A model generated the notes under the pieces. It did no database searches and was not told the DNA's origin. It saw only the letters and a list, made by a program, of their open reading frames with translations. Shown piece after piece: positions 1 to 6,038 of a DNA stretch of 6,235 nucleotides. The DNA is taken from positions 1 through 6,235 of the forward strand of contig CAMLQP010000178.1 of assembly GCA_946482115.1 (NCBI GenBank), written 5' to 3'. Origin of the DNA: an uncultured Comamonadaceae bacterium (GTDB lineage Bacteria > Pseudomonadota > Gammaproteobacteria > Burkholderiales > Burkholderiaceae). Both the position numbers and the translations under genes were made by a program. The first letter of the stretch is position 1; each line of letters starts with the position of its first letter.

Positions 1-2
1 TG

Positions 3-122
3 CTGCGCCCCATCTACGAAAAGACCGCCGCCTACGGCCACTTCGGCCGCGAGGAGCCCGAATTCAGCTGGGAGCGCACCGACAAGGTCGCCCAGCTGCG
101 CGCGCTGGCCGGCCTGAAGTAA
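3..122 (+). CDS. metK: S-adenosylmethionine synthetase (methionine adenosyltransferase), C-terminal fragment
   Basis: These are the last 39 residues and TAA stop of a gene that begins outside the left edge. The segment reads [20 protein letters not shown], then [19 protein letters not shown]. The run '[13 protein letters not shown]', the following 'W-E-TDK' and the terminal 'AGLK' are the conserved C-terminal signature of bacterial MetK, as in the Escherichia coli enzyme. The family makes S-adenosylmethionine from methionine and ATP in the cytosol, supplying methyl groups and polyamine precursors. The frame is open from the first base and the stop falls where MetK normally ends, so the gene looks intact at this end. 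It is convergent with the transporter operon to its right, so a functional link between the two is not implied. The identification is secure; start, promoter and catalytic loops lie outside the window. Confidence 0.95.
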   Translation: MRPIYEKTAAYGHFGREEPEFSWERTDKVAQLRALAGLK

Positions 123-136
123 ACGCTTCCCGCCCC

Positions 137-171
137 ATGAAAAACGGCCGGTGTCACCGGCCGTTTTTCAT
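137..171. terminator. Bidirectional intrinsic terminator between metK and the convergent transporter operon
   Basis: The left arm 137-152 and right arm 156-171 are perfect reverse complements (16 bp, loop GTC at 153-155). The core is ACGGCCGG/CCGGCCGT, flanked by an A5 run at 140-144 and a T5 run at 164-168. Read on either strand, this gives a GC-rich hairpin followed by a U-tract. It lies 14 nt after the metK stop and 16 nt after the stop of the minus-strand ATPase gene, so it can serve both convergent transcription units. The outer A/T part can pair, so the functional hairpin is probably the GC core with the T run as U-tract. Confidence 0.9.
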
Positions 172-187
172 TGCTTTCGGGACGCGA

Positions 188-1195
188 TCAGATGCGTCCC
201 TCCTCCACCGCGTGGCAGGCCACGCGCACGCCGCCGATCGACTGGATCACGGGGCGCTCGCTGCTGCAGCGGTCGTTGGCATGCGGACAGCGCGGGTGAA
301 AGGCGCAGCCGCTGGGCGGGTTCAGCGGGTTGGGCACCTCGCCCGAGACGGGCGTGCGCGCCCTGCCGGTGTCGTGCATCTTGGGGATGGCGTCCAGCAG
401 CATGCGCGTGTAGGGGTGGCGCGGGCTGTCAAACAGCGTCTGCTTGTCCGCCAGTTCCACCAGCCGCCCCAGGTACATCACGCCCACCTGGTCGCTCACG
501 TGACGCACCACGGCCAGGTTGTGGCTGATGAACAGGTAGGTCAGGCCCTGCTGGCGCTGCAGGTCCTTCATGATGTTGAGCACCTGGGCCTGCACCGACA
601 CGTCCAGCGCGGAGGTCGGTTCGTCGCAGACCAGGAACTCGGGCTGGGTGGCGAGGGCGCGCGCGATGGAGATGCGCTGGCGCTGGCCGCCGGAGAACTG
701 GTGCGGGTACTTGACCATGTCCAGCGGGCTCAGGCCCACGGACTTGAGCAGCTCGCCCACGCGGTCCTTGATCGCCTTGTCGTCGCTCAGGATCTCGTGC
801 TCGCGCAGCGGCTCGGCGATGATGTCCTCCACCGTCCAGCGCGGATTCAGGCTGGCGTACGGATCCTGGAAGATCATCTGGATGCGGCGGCGCAGCTTGC
901 GGCCTTCGGCGGTCTTGAAGGCCGCGTGCGCGTCCTGGCCGTCAAACCCGAAGCCGCCGCGCGTGGGCTCGTACAGGCCCACCAGCAGGCGGGCCACCGT
1001 GCTCTTGCCGCAGCCGGACTCGCCCACCAGGGCCAGGGTCTTGCCCTTCTCGATCTCGAAGCTCACGCCGTCCACCGCCTTGAGCAGCAGTTTGGGCTTG
1101 CCTTCCAGCACGCGGTTGAGCCAGGGCGGCGAGACGTCGAAGGTCTTGGCCAGGTCGTCGGCGCGCACCAGCGCTTGGGTCATCGCTTCGCTCAT
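188..1195 (-). CDS. Peptide-type ABC transporter ATP-binding protein, DppF/OppF-like
   Basis: This is a 335-residue cytoplasmic ATPase that should power import together with the neighbouring DppD-like subunit. Visible motifs are Walker A GESGCGKST (58-66), Q-loop Q110 in IFQDPYASLNP, ABC signature SGGQRQR (168-174), Walker B FLVCDEP (187-193), D-loop SALD (195-198) and switch histidine H225. The C-terminal oligopeptide-transporter extension begins near HPYT (260-263) and holds four cysteines (C297, C303, C310, C327) within 'GCAFHPRCP' and after it. In Dpp/Opp relatives such cysteines can bind an iron-sulfur cluster. The 'TFDV-PPWLN' insertion before the core beta strand fits F-type rather than D-type subunits. 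I chose ATG at 1195 because it overlaps the preceding stop as ATGA, a common coupled arrangement, and because the protein then begins with a normal ABC N-terminus. An upstream in-frame start would add 29 Arg-rich residues. This is the last gene of the operon, followed by the terminator. The substrate is unknown. Confidence 0.93.
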   Translation of the reverse strand: MSEAMTQALVRADDLAKTFDVSPPWLNRVLEGKPKLLLKAVDGVSFEIEKGKTLALVGESGCGKSTVARLLVGLYEPTRGGFGFDGQDAHAAFKTAEGRKLRRRIQMIFQDPYASLNPRWTVEDIIAEPLREHEILSDDKAIKDRVGELLKSVGLSPLDMVKYPHQFSGGQRQRISIARALATQPEFLVCDEPTSALDVSVQAQVLNIMKDLQRQQGLTYLFISHNLAVVRHVSDQVGVMYLGRLVELADKQTLFDSPRHPYTRMLLDAIPKMHDTGRARTPVSGEVPNPLNPPSGCAFHPRCPHANDRCSSERPVIQSIGGVRVACHAVEEGRI

Positions 1196-2169
1196 GCGGC
1201 CACCCCCACGGCGCTTTCGTGCAGCCAGCAGGCGGCGCGCGTGGCGCCGGCGCTCAGCAGATCGGGACGGGCCTGGGTGCACTTGTCGAACACGCGCGTG
1301 CAGCGCGGGTTGTAGGCACAGCCCTTGGGGATGGCGTTCAGGCGCGGCATGGCGCCGTCGATCTGGTTGAGCTTTTCGCGGTCTTCGGTCATGTCGGGAA
1401 TGCAGGCCATCAGGCCGGCGGTATAGGGGTGCGCGGGGTGGTTGATGACCTCGTGCACGGGGCCGATCTCGGCCACGCGGCCGGCGTACATCACCGCCAC
1501 GCGGTCGCAGGTCTCGGCGATCACGCCCATGTCGTGGGTGATCAGCATCACGGCGGCACCGCGCTCCTTGCAGATGGTCTTGAGCAAGGTGATGATCTGC
1601 GCCTGGATGGACACGTCCAGCGCGGTGGTGGGCTCGTCGGCCACGATCAGCTTGGGCTCGGCCGCCAGGGCCAGCGCGATCACCACGCGCTGGCGCATGC
1701 CGCCCGAGAACTGGTGCGGGTAGTGGTCGATGCGCTGCTCGGCGGCCGGGATGCCGGTGTCCTTGAGCAGCTGGATGGCACGCTGGCGGGCCTCGTCCCT
1801 GCTCACCGGCAGGTGGGTCATGATGGTTTCGGTCAGCTGGCGGCCCACCGAATACAGCGGGTTCAGCGAGGTGAGCGGGTCCTGGAAGATCGCGCCGATC
1901 TTGCGGCCGCGGATCTTGCGCATCTCGTCGTGGGGCAGGTTGTCGATGCGCTGGCCCTCGAGCAGGATCTGGCCGCTGGCCACGCGGCCGGGCGGCTCCA
2001 GCAGGCCGATGATGGACGCGCCGGTCAGCGATTTGCCGGCGCCGGATTCACCGACGACGCCCAGGATTTCACCGGGCGCGATGTCGAAGGAGACGTCGTC
2101 GAGCGCGCGCAGCGTGCCGCGGCGCGAGGGGAACTCGACGACCAGGTTTTTGACTTGTAGCAGGCTCAT
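1192..2169 (-). CDS. Peptide-type ABC transporter ATP-binding protein, DppD/OppD-like
   Basis: This is a 325-residue ATPase, the partner of the F-type subunit encoded next. It contains Walker A GESGAGKS (40-47), Q-loop Q96 in [14 protein letters not shown] signature SGGMRQR (155-161), Walker B LIVADEP (174-180), D-loop TALD (182-185) and switch histidine H212 in LITHDMGV. 'QDPLTSLNP' and 'SGGMRQRV' are typical of DppD/OppD. The peptide-transporter C-terminal extension starts near HPAHPYT (244-250) and carries C284, C290, C297 and C314, spaced like the set in the partner. ATG at 2169 is preferred because GGGAAG (2182-2177) sits 7 nt upstream and the protein then starts MSLLQVKNL, a normal ABC beginning. 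A TTG at 2187 would add six unconvincing residues. It lies 18 nt after the DppC-like permease stop, and its own stop overlaps the next start by 4 nt. Substrate specificity is not set by this subunit. Confidence 0.93.
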   Translation of the reverse strand: MSLLQVKNLVVEFPSRRGTLRALDDVSFDIAPGEILGVVGESGAGKSLTGASIIGLLEPPGRVASGQILLEGQRIDNLPHDEMRKIRGRKIGAIFQDPLTSLNPLYSVGRQLTETIMTHLPVSRDEARQRAIQLLKDTGIPAAEQRIDHYPHQFSGGMRQRVVIALALAAEPKLIVADEPTTALDVSIQAQIITLLKTICKERGAAVMLITHDMGVIAETCDRVAVMYAGRVAEIGPVHEVINHPAHPYTAGLMACIPDMTEDREKLNQIDGAMPRLNAIPKGCAYNPRCTRVFDKCTQARPDLLSAGATRAACWLHESAVGVAA

Positions 2170-2187
2170 GGTTGTTCTTCCCGGCAA

Positions 2188-3099
2188 TCAGCGCAGGCGC
2201 GGGTTAAGGGCGTCGCGCAGCCAGTCTCCCAGCAGGTTCACGGACAGGGCGATCAGCACCAGCATCACGCCGGGGAAGATGGTGATCCACCACTCGCCCG
2301 AGAACAGGTAGTCGTTGCCGACGCGGATCAGGGTGCCCAGCGAGGGCGAGGTGGGCGGCGCGCCCACGCCCAAGAAGCTCAGCGTGGCTTCGGTGATGAT
2401 GGCGGTGGCGACCTGGATGGTGGCCAGCACCAGCACCGGGCCCATCACGTTGGGCAGCACGTGCTTGCGCATGATGCGCAGCGGCGCCACGCCGGTCACA
2501 CGGGCGGCCTGCACGTACTCCTTGCTGCGCTCCACCAGCGTGGAGCCGCGCACCGTGCGCGCGTACTGGACCCAGCCGGTCAGGGTGATGGAGATGATCA
2601 GCACGCCGAAGGCCAGGGTTTCGTGCGCATTGGGAAACAGAGCGCGGCCCACGCCCGCGATCAGCAGCGCGACCAGGATGGCGGGAAAGGACAGCATGAC
2701 GTCGCACAGGCGCATCAGCACGCTGTCGACCCAGCCGCCGAGGAAGCCCGCCAGGAGCCCGAAGGCGACGCCGATGATGACGGACAGCACCACCGAGGCG
2801 ATGCCCACGGCCAGCGAGATGCGGGCGCCGTACATCAGGGCCGACAGGATGTCGCGCCCCTGGTCGTCGGTGCCGAGCAGGAAGTTGGCCGACCCGTCCG
2901 GATGCCAGGCTGGCGGCAACCGGGCGTTGCTCAGCTCCAGCGTGGCCAGGTCAAAGGGGTTGTGCGGCGCCACCCAGGGGGCGAAGACCGCACAGAACAG
3001 GCAGATGAAGGCAATGACCGCGGCGAAGATGGCCGTGGGCGAGGTGCGGAAGCTGTGACCGACGTCAGTGTCCAGCCAGCGCAGGAGAACGGTTTTCAC
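2188..3099 (-). CDS. Peptide-type ABC transporter permease, DppC/OppC-like
   Basis: This is a 303-residue inner-membrane permease with about six membrane segments: roughly 22-44, 95-117, 131-151, 162-180, 218-240 and 270-292. The N-terminal part has the OppC_N-type layout: first helix, a periplasmic stretch, then LGTDDQGRD (75-83), a hallmark of DppC/OppC. The cytoplasmic EAA loop, which docks on the ATPases, reads EYVQAARVTGV (194-204) followed by 'RIMRKHVLPN'. The C-terminus, 'NLLGDWLRDALNPRLR', is typical of the family and the length is normal. The start is GTG at 3099: an in-frame TAG lies eight codons upstream and no methionine codon occurs in frame until residue 89. The ribosome binding site is weak (TGGA at 3110-3107). 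It forms the membrane channel with the DppB-like permease, whose gene is not adjacent but lies upstream of the peptidase and binding-protein genes. It is followed after 18 nt by the D-type ATPase. Confidence 0.93.
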   Translation of the reverse strand: MKTVLLRWLDTDVGHSFRTSPTAIFAAVIAFICLFCAVFAPWVAPHNPFDLATLELSNARLPPAWHPDGSANFLLGTDDQGRDILSALMYGARISLAVGIASVVLSVIIGVAFGLLAGFLGGWVDSVLMRLCDVMLSFPAILVALLIAGVGRALFPNAHETLAFGVLIISITLTGWVQYARTVRGSTLVERSKEYVQAARVTGVAPLRIMRKHVLPNVMGPVLVLATIQVATAIITEATLSFLGVGAPPTSPSLGTLIRVGNDYLFSGEWWITIFPGVMLVLIALSVNLLGDWLRDALNPRLR

Positions 3100-3165
3100 G
3101 GGAGTATCCAGAAATGCTTGCTAGGGGAAGAACACCGCGCCTCTCGTGAAGGCCCGGTGCGACAA

Positions 3166-3187
3166 CCCCGGCGCGGGTGCGCCGGGG
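3166..3187 (-). promoter_or_regulatory. GC-rich intercistronic stem-loop between the binding-protein and permease genes
   Basis: The arms CCCCGGCGC (3166-3174) and GCGCCGGGG (3179-3187) pair perfectly over 9 bp around a 4-nt loop. In the transcribed (minus) direction it begins about 20 nt after the binding-protein stop, in the only long gap of the operon (108 nt, 3100-3207). No real U-tract follows (TTGTCG), so it is not a standard terminator. By analogy with other binding-protein operons, it could protect the upstream mRNA from 3' exonucleases or partly attenuate transcription, favouring excess binding protein. The structure is visible in the sequence; the role is inferred. Confidence 0.6.
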
Positions 3188-3207
3188 CGGGAAGGGAACA
3201 GGGGCTC

Positions 3208-4788
3208 TTATTTGACGGACATGTAACGGAACGGCATGAAGTTGTCGGCCAGCTGGACCAGGCTGACGTTGTTGGCAACGCCCCAGGCCAGGGACTGCTG
3301 GTGCAGGGGCAGGTGGCCGACGTCGTCGGAATGCAGCTTGAACGCCTCCTTGATCATCGCGTCACGCTTGGCCTTGTCGGTCTCGGACTGGATCCTGAGG
3401 GTCAGCTCGTCCACCTTGGGGTTGCAGTACGAACCCAGGTTGAACTGGCCCGAACCCTTGTCGTCCACGCAGCGCGCCAGCGCGTTGAGGGCGTTGTGCG
3501 AGTCGTAGGTGCCCGGCGTCCAGCCCAGCAGGTAGAAGCTGGTGTCGCGGCGCAGGATCTTGGGGAAGTAGGTGCCCTTGGTCTCGGCCTGCAGGTTGAT
3601 CTTGACGCCCACGCGGGCCAGGTTGGCGGCCACGGCCTGGCAGATGTTGCCGTCATTGACGTAGCGGTCGTTGGGGCAGTTCATCGTGACTTCGAAGCCG
3701 TTCGGGTAGCCGGCGTCGGCCAGCAGCTTCTTGGACGCTTCGGGGTCGAACGGCAGGCGCTTGTCCATCTCGGCATCGAAGCCATTGATACCCGGCCCGA
3801 CCAGCAGGCCAGTGGGGCGCGAGGCGCCGCGCATGACGGTGCGCTGGATGCCGGCGATGTCGATGGCCTGGTAGAAGGCCTGGCGAACGCGCTTGTCCTT
3901 GAAGGGGTTCTTGCCCTTGACGCTGGAGTACAGCAGTTCGTCACGCTTCTGGTCCATGCCCAGGAAGATGGTGCGCAGCTCGGGGCCCTGGAGCACCTTG
4001 GTCTTGCCGCTGGCGTTGATGCGGGCCACGTCCTGCAGCGGCACCGGCTCGATCACGTCGACCTGGCCCGACAGCAGCGCGGCCACGCGGGTGGAGTCGT
4101 TGCCGATGGGGGTGTACTCGATGGTCTGGACGTTGCCTTCGATCTTGCCCCAGTAGCCCGCGTTGCGCTGGAACGTGGTCCGGACGTTGGGCTGGCGCTC
4201 GCGCAGGCGGAATGGGCCGGTGCCGTTGGCGCGGAACGAGGCGGCGTTCTCGATGCCCTTGCGGCGGTCGACCGGCACCACCGCCTGGTTGTCCTCGCTC
4301 CATTTCTTGCTCATCATGAAGACCAGCGAGATCACGTCGGGCAGGATGGGGAACGGGGCCTTGGTCTCGATCTCGACCGTGAACGGGTCGATCTTGCGGA
4401 CTTCCTTGAAGTCGTTGGTGTAGCTGCGCATGTCGGAGCCTTCGCTCGCCGCCCGGGCGAAGCTGAACAGCACGTCGTCGGCGTTGAAGGGCGTGCCGTC
4501 GTGGAACTTGACGTTGCGGCGCAGTTCGAAGCGCCACACCGTGGGCGAGGTCTGCTTCCAGCTGGTGGCCAGCGCTGGCGCGAGCTTGAGGTTCTGATCG
4601 CGGCCAACCAGGGGCTCATAGATGTTGCCCGTGACGCTGAGCTGCAGCGACTCGTTGAGCGAGTGCGGATCCATCGACAGGGCGTCGCCCTGGTTGCCGA
4701 TGCGCACGGTCTGTGCCTGGATGCCCACGGCCAGCGTGCCCAGCGCAGTGGCGACCAGCGTGGCTGCCAAGGTTCTCTTGAGGTTCAT
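3208..4788 (-). CDS. Periplasmic peptide-type ABC transporter substrate-binding protein (SBP family 5, DppA-like)
   Basis: This is a 526-residue precursor with a clear Sec signal peptide: basic MNLKR, a hydrophobic core to about residue 22, and a likely cleavage after IQA (about 25), leaving QTVRIG. No lipobox cysteine is seen, so it should be a soluble periplasmic protein. The mature part follows family 5 order: 'SMDPHSLNES' (38-47), 'IYEPLVGRD' (56-64), 'W-FELR-NVKFHDGTPFNADDV' (85-106), 'GTGPFRL' (189-195), 'VRQAFYQAIDI' (301-311), 'LLADAGYPNGFEV' (355-367) and 'LLGWTPGTYDSHNAL' (420-434). Length is normal. C440 and C455 lie where DppA has a disulfide pair as I recall, and C371/C383 may be another. 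Peptide, glutathione or other amide ligands are all possible. ATG at 4788 is chosen for its strong ribosome binding site and the signal peptide. The frame stays open upstream, but that stretch lies inside the peptidase gene. It sits 23 nt after the M20D gene. Confidence 0.93.
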   Translation of the reverse strand: MNLKRTLAATLVATALGTLAVGIQAQTVRIGNQGDALSMDPHSLNESLQLSVTGNIYEPLVGRDQNLKLAPALATSWKQTSPTVWRFELRRNVKFHDGTPFNADDVLFSFARAASEGSDMRSYTNDFKEVRKIDPFTVEIETKAPFPILPDVISLVFMMSKKWSEDNQAVVPVDRRKGIENAASFRANGTGPFRLRERQPNVRTTFQRNAGYWGKIEGNVQTIEYTPIGNDSTRVAALLSGQVDVIEPVPLQDVARINASGKTKVLQGPELRTIFLGMDQKRDELLYSSVKGKNPFKDKRVRQAFYQAIDIAGIQRTVMRGASRPTGLLVGPGINGFDAEMDKRLPFDPEASKKLLADAGYPNGFEVTMNCPNDRYVNDGNICQAVAANLARVGVKINLQAETKGTYFPKILRRDTSFYLLGWTPGTYDSHNALNALARCVDDKGSGQFNLGSYCNPKVDELTLRIQSETDKAKRDAMIKEAFKLHSDDVGHLPLHQQSLAWGVANNVSLVQLADNFMPFRYMSVK

Positions 4789-4794
4789 GGCTCT

Positions 4795-4799
4795 CTCCT
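4795..4799 (-). promoter_or_regulatory. Strong ribosome binding site of the substrate-binding protein gene
   Basis: On the minus strand AGGAG (4799-4795), within CAGGAGAGAGCC, sits 6 nt before the ATG at 4788. It is the best Shine-Dalgarno sequence in the operon. It decides the start over the upstream in-frame extension and fits high expression of the binding protein. Confidence 0.8.
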
Positions 4800-4811
4800 G
4801 GTTGAAAAAAC

Positions 4812-6032
4812 TCACCCGTCGGACAGGGGCATGCCCCGCTCGACCAGCCCGGCGTGCAACGCTGCGCCCAGCGGCAGCACGTCGTCGTTGAAGTCGTACC
4901 GGCTGTTGTGCAGGAAACAGCTGCCCTCGCCACCCTGCCCCAGGCGCAGGTAGGCACCCGGCTTGACCTGCAGCATGAAGGAGAAGTCTTCCGCCCCCAT
5001 GCTCGGGTCCATGTCGCGCACCACGTGTTCGCTGCCCAGCAGCCCATCGGCCACGTCGGCGGCGAAATTGGCCTCGTCGGGCGTGTTGATGGTGGCGGGG
5101 TAGATGCGTTCGTAATGCACTTCGGCCGAAGCGCCGAAGCCCAGGGCCACGGCGTTGCACAGCTCGCGCAGGCGGCGCTCGACCATGTCCTGCACGCTGG
5201 GGCTGAAGCTGCGCACGGTGCCGACCAGGGTCGCCTCGCCCGGCACCACGCTGAAGGCACCGGGGTCGCCGGCCTGCATGGCGCACAGGCTGATGACGGC
5301 GCCATCGATGGGCCGCACATTGCGCGAGACGATGCTCTGCACCGCGGTGATGATGTGGGCGGCCACCAGCACCGGGTCCACAGTCAGGTAGGCGTGCGCG
5401 CCATGGCCGCCCTTGCCGGTGATGCGGATGGTCACGCGGTCGGCGGCGGCCATCATGGGCCCCCGGTTGACCCCGACCATGCCCGGGCGCATCTGCGGCC
5501 AGTTGTGCATGGCGTAGATGGACTGCACGGGGAAGCGGTCGAACAGGCCGTCCTCTATCATGGCCTTGGCGCCCGCATACCCCTCTTCGCCCGGCTGGAA
5601 GACCAGCACCGCGGTGCCATCGAAGCGGCGGGTTTCGGCCAGGTAGCGCGCGGCGCCCACCAGCATGGCGGTGTGGCCGTCGTGGCCGCAGCCGTGCATC
5701 AGGCCCGGCTTGGAAGACCGCCAGGCGAATTCGTTGTGCTCCGTCATGGGCAGCGCATCCATGTCGGCACGCAGGCCCAGCAGACGCCCGCTCGCGTTGC
5801 GCTGGCCGCGGATCACGGCCACCACGCCGGTCTTGCCCAGGCCGGTGTGGATTTCATCGACACCGCAGACCTTGAGCGCCTCGACGACACGCCGCGAGGT
5901 GTAGACCTCCTCGAAGCCGAGCTCGGGGTGGGCGTGCAGGTCGCGGCGCAGCGCCGTCAGCTCGGGCAGGAAACCCGCGATGTGCGAGAACGCCCGGCCA
6001 TGGGCCTTGATGCGGGGGGCGAGCATGGTCAT
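4812..6032 (-). CDS. M20D family metallo-amidohydrolase (hippurate hydrolase / N-acyl amino acid amidohydrolase-like)
   Basis: This is a 406-residue cytoplasmic zinc- or manganese-type hydrolase without signal peptide, of the group that includes HipO, plant IAA-amino acid hydrolases and bacterial N-acyl amino acid deacylases. Likely metal ligands by family alignment are C115 and H117 in HGCGHDGH (113-120), E150 in QPGEEG with E149 as probable catalytic base, H176 in AMHNWP, and H375 in FLHNSRYDFND. 'RADMDALPM' (88-96) and 'MGAEDFSFM' (345-353) are further family signatures. The dimerisation/lid domain spans about 193-305, with GKGGHGAHAY at 206-215. All expected catalytic residues are present, so it should be active. 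It lies 6 nt after the DppB-like stop and 23 nt before the binding-protein gene, implying it cleaves an amide in the imported compound. Start: GAAGG (6040-6036) is 3 nt from ATG 6032 but 9 nt from ATG 6026, so the protein may be two residues shorter. The substrate cannot be assigned. Confidence 0.93.
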   Translation of the reverse strand: MTMLAPRIKAHGRAFSHIAGFLPELTALRRDLHAHPELGFEEVYTSRRVVEALKVCGVDEIHTGLGKTGVVAVIRGQRNASGRLLGLRADMDALPMTEHNEFAWRSSKPGLMHGCGHDGHTAMLVGAARYLAETRRFDGTAVLVFQPGEEGYAGAKAMIEDGLFDRFPVQSIYAMHNWPQMRPGMVGVNRGPMMAAADRVTIRITGKGGHGAHAYLTVDPVLVAAHIITAVQSIVSRNVRPIDGAVISLCAMQAGDPGAFSVVPGEATLVGTVRSFSPSVQDMVERRLRELCNAVALGFGASAEVHYERIYPATINTPDEANFAADVADGLLGSEHVVRDMDPSMGAEDFSFMLQVKPGAYLRLGQGGEGSCFLHNSRYDFNDDVLPLGAALHAGLVERGMPLSDG

Positions 6033-6038
6033 GCGCCT

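Noticed and set aside
1196..1282. A longer form of the F-type ATPase starting 29 codons upstream.
   Set aside because: The extra residues are Arg-rich, overlap the D-type gene and match nothing. The ATGA overlap at 1192-1195 is a better start.
137..1315. A 392-codon open frame on the plus strand antisense to the F-type ATPase, starting in the terminator.
   Set aside because: Its first codon lies in the terminator hairpin and the product is a His/Ala/Val-rich mirror of a clear ATPase gene.
1219..2160. A 313-codon open frame on the plus strand antisense to the D-type ATPase.
   Set aside because: Same mirror-frame composition with no recognisable domain, fully covered by a gene with all ABC motifs.
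3166..3187. The stem-loop after the binding-protein gene as a full intrinsic terminator.
   Set aside because: No U-run follows on the minus strand, and the downstream genes C, D and F have no visible promoter of their own in the gap, so complete termination is unlikely.
2461..4953. An 830-codon open frame on the plus strand, antisense to the permease, binding-protein and peptidase genes.
   Set aside because: It is a GC-rich mirror frame: the translation is low-complexity (rich in His, Gln, Val, Gly, Ala), matches no family and crosses several well-supported genes on the other strand.
4789..5286. An N-terminal extension of the binding-protein frame by 166 codons.
   Set aside because: The added Arg/Ala/Gly-rich stretch lies inside the M20D gene. 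The ATG at 4788 has a strong ribosome binding site and starts a textbook signal peptide.
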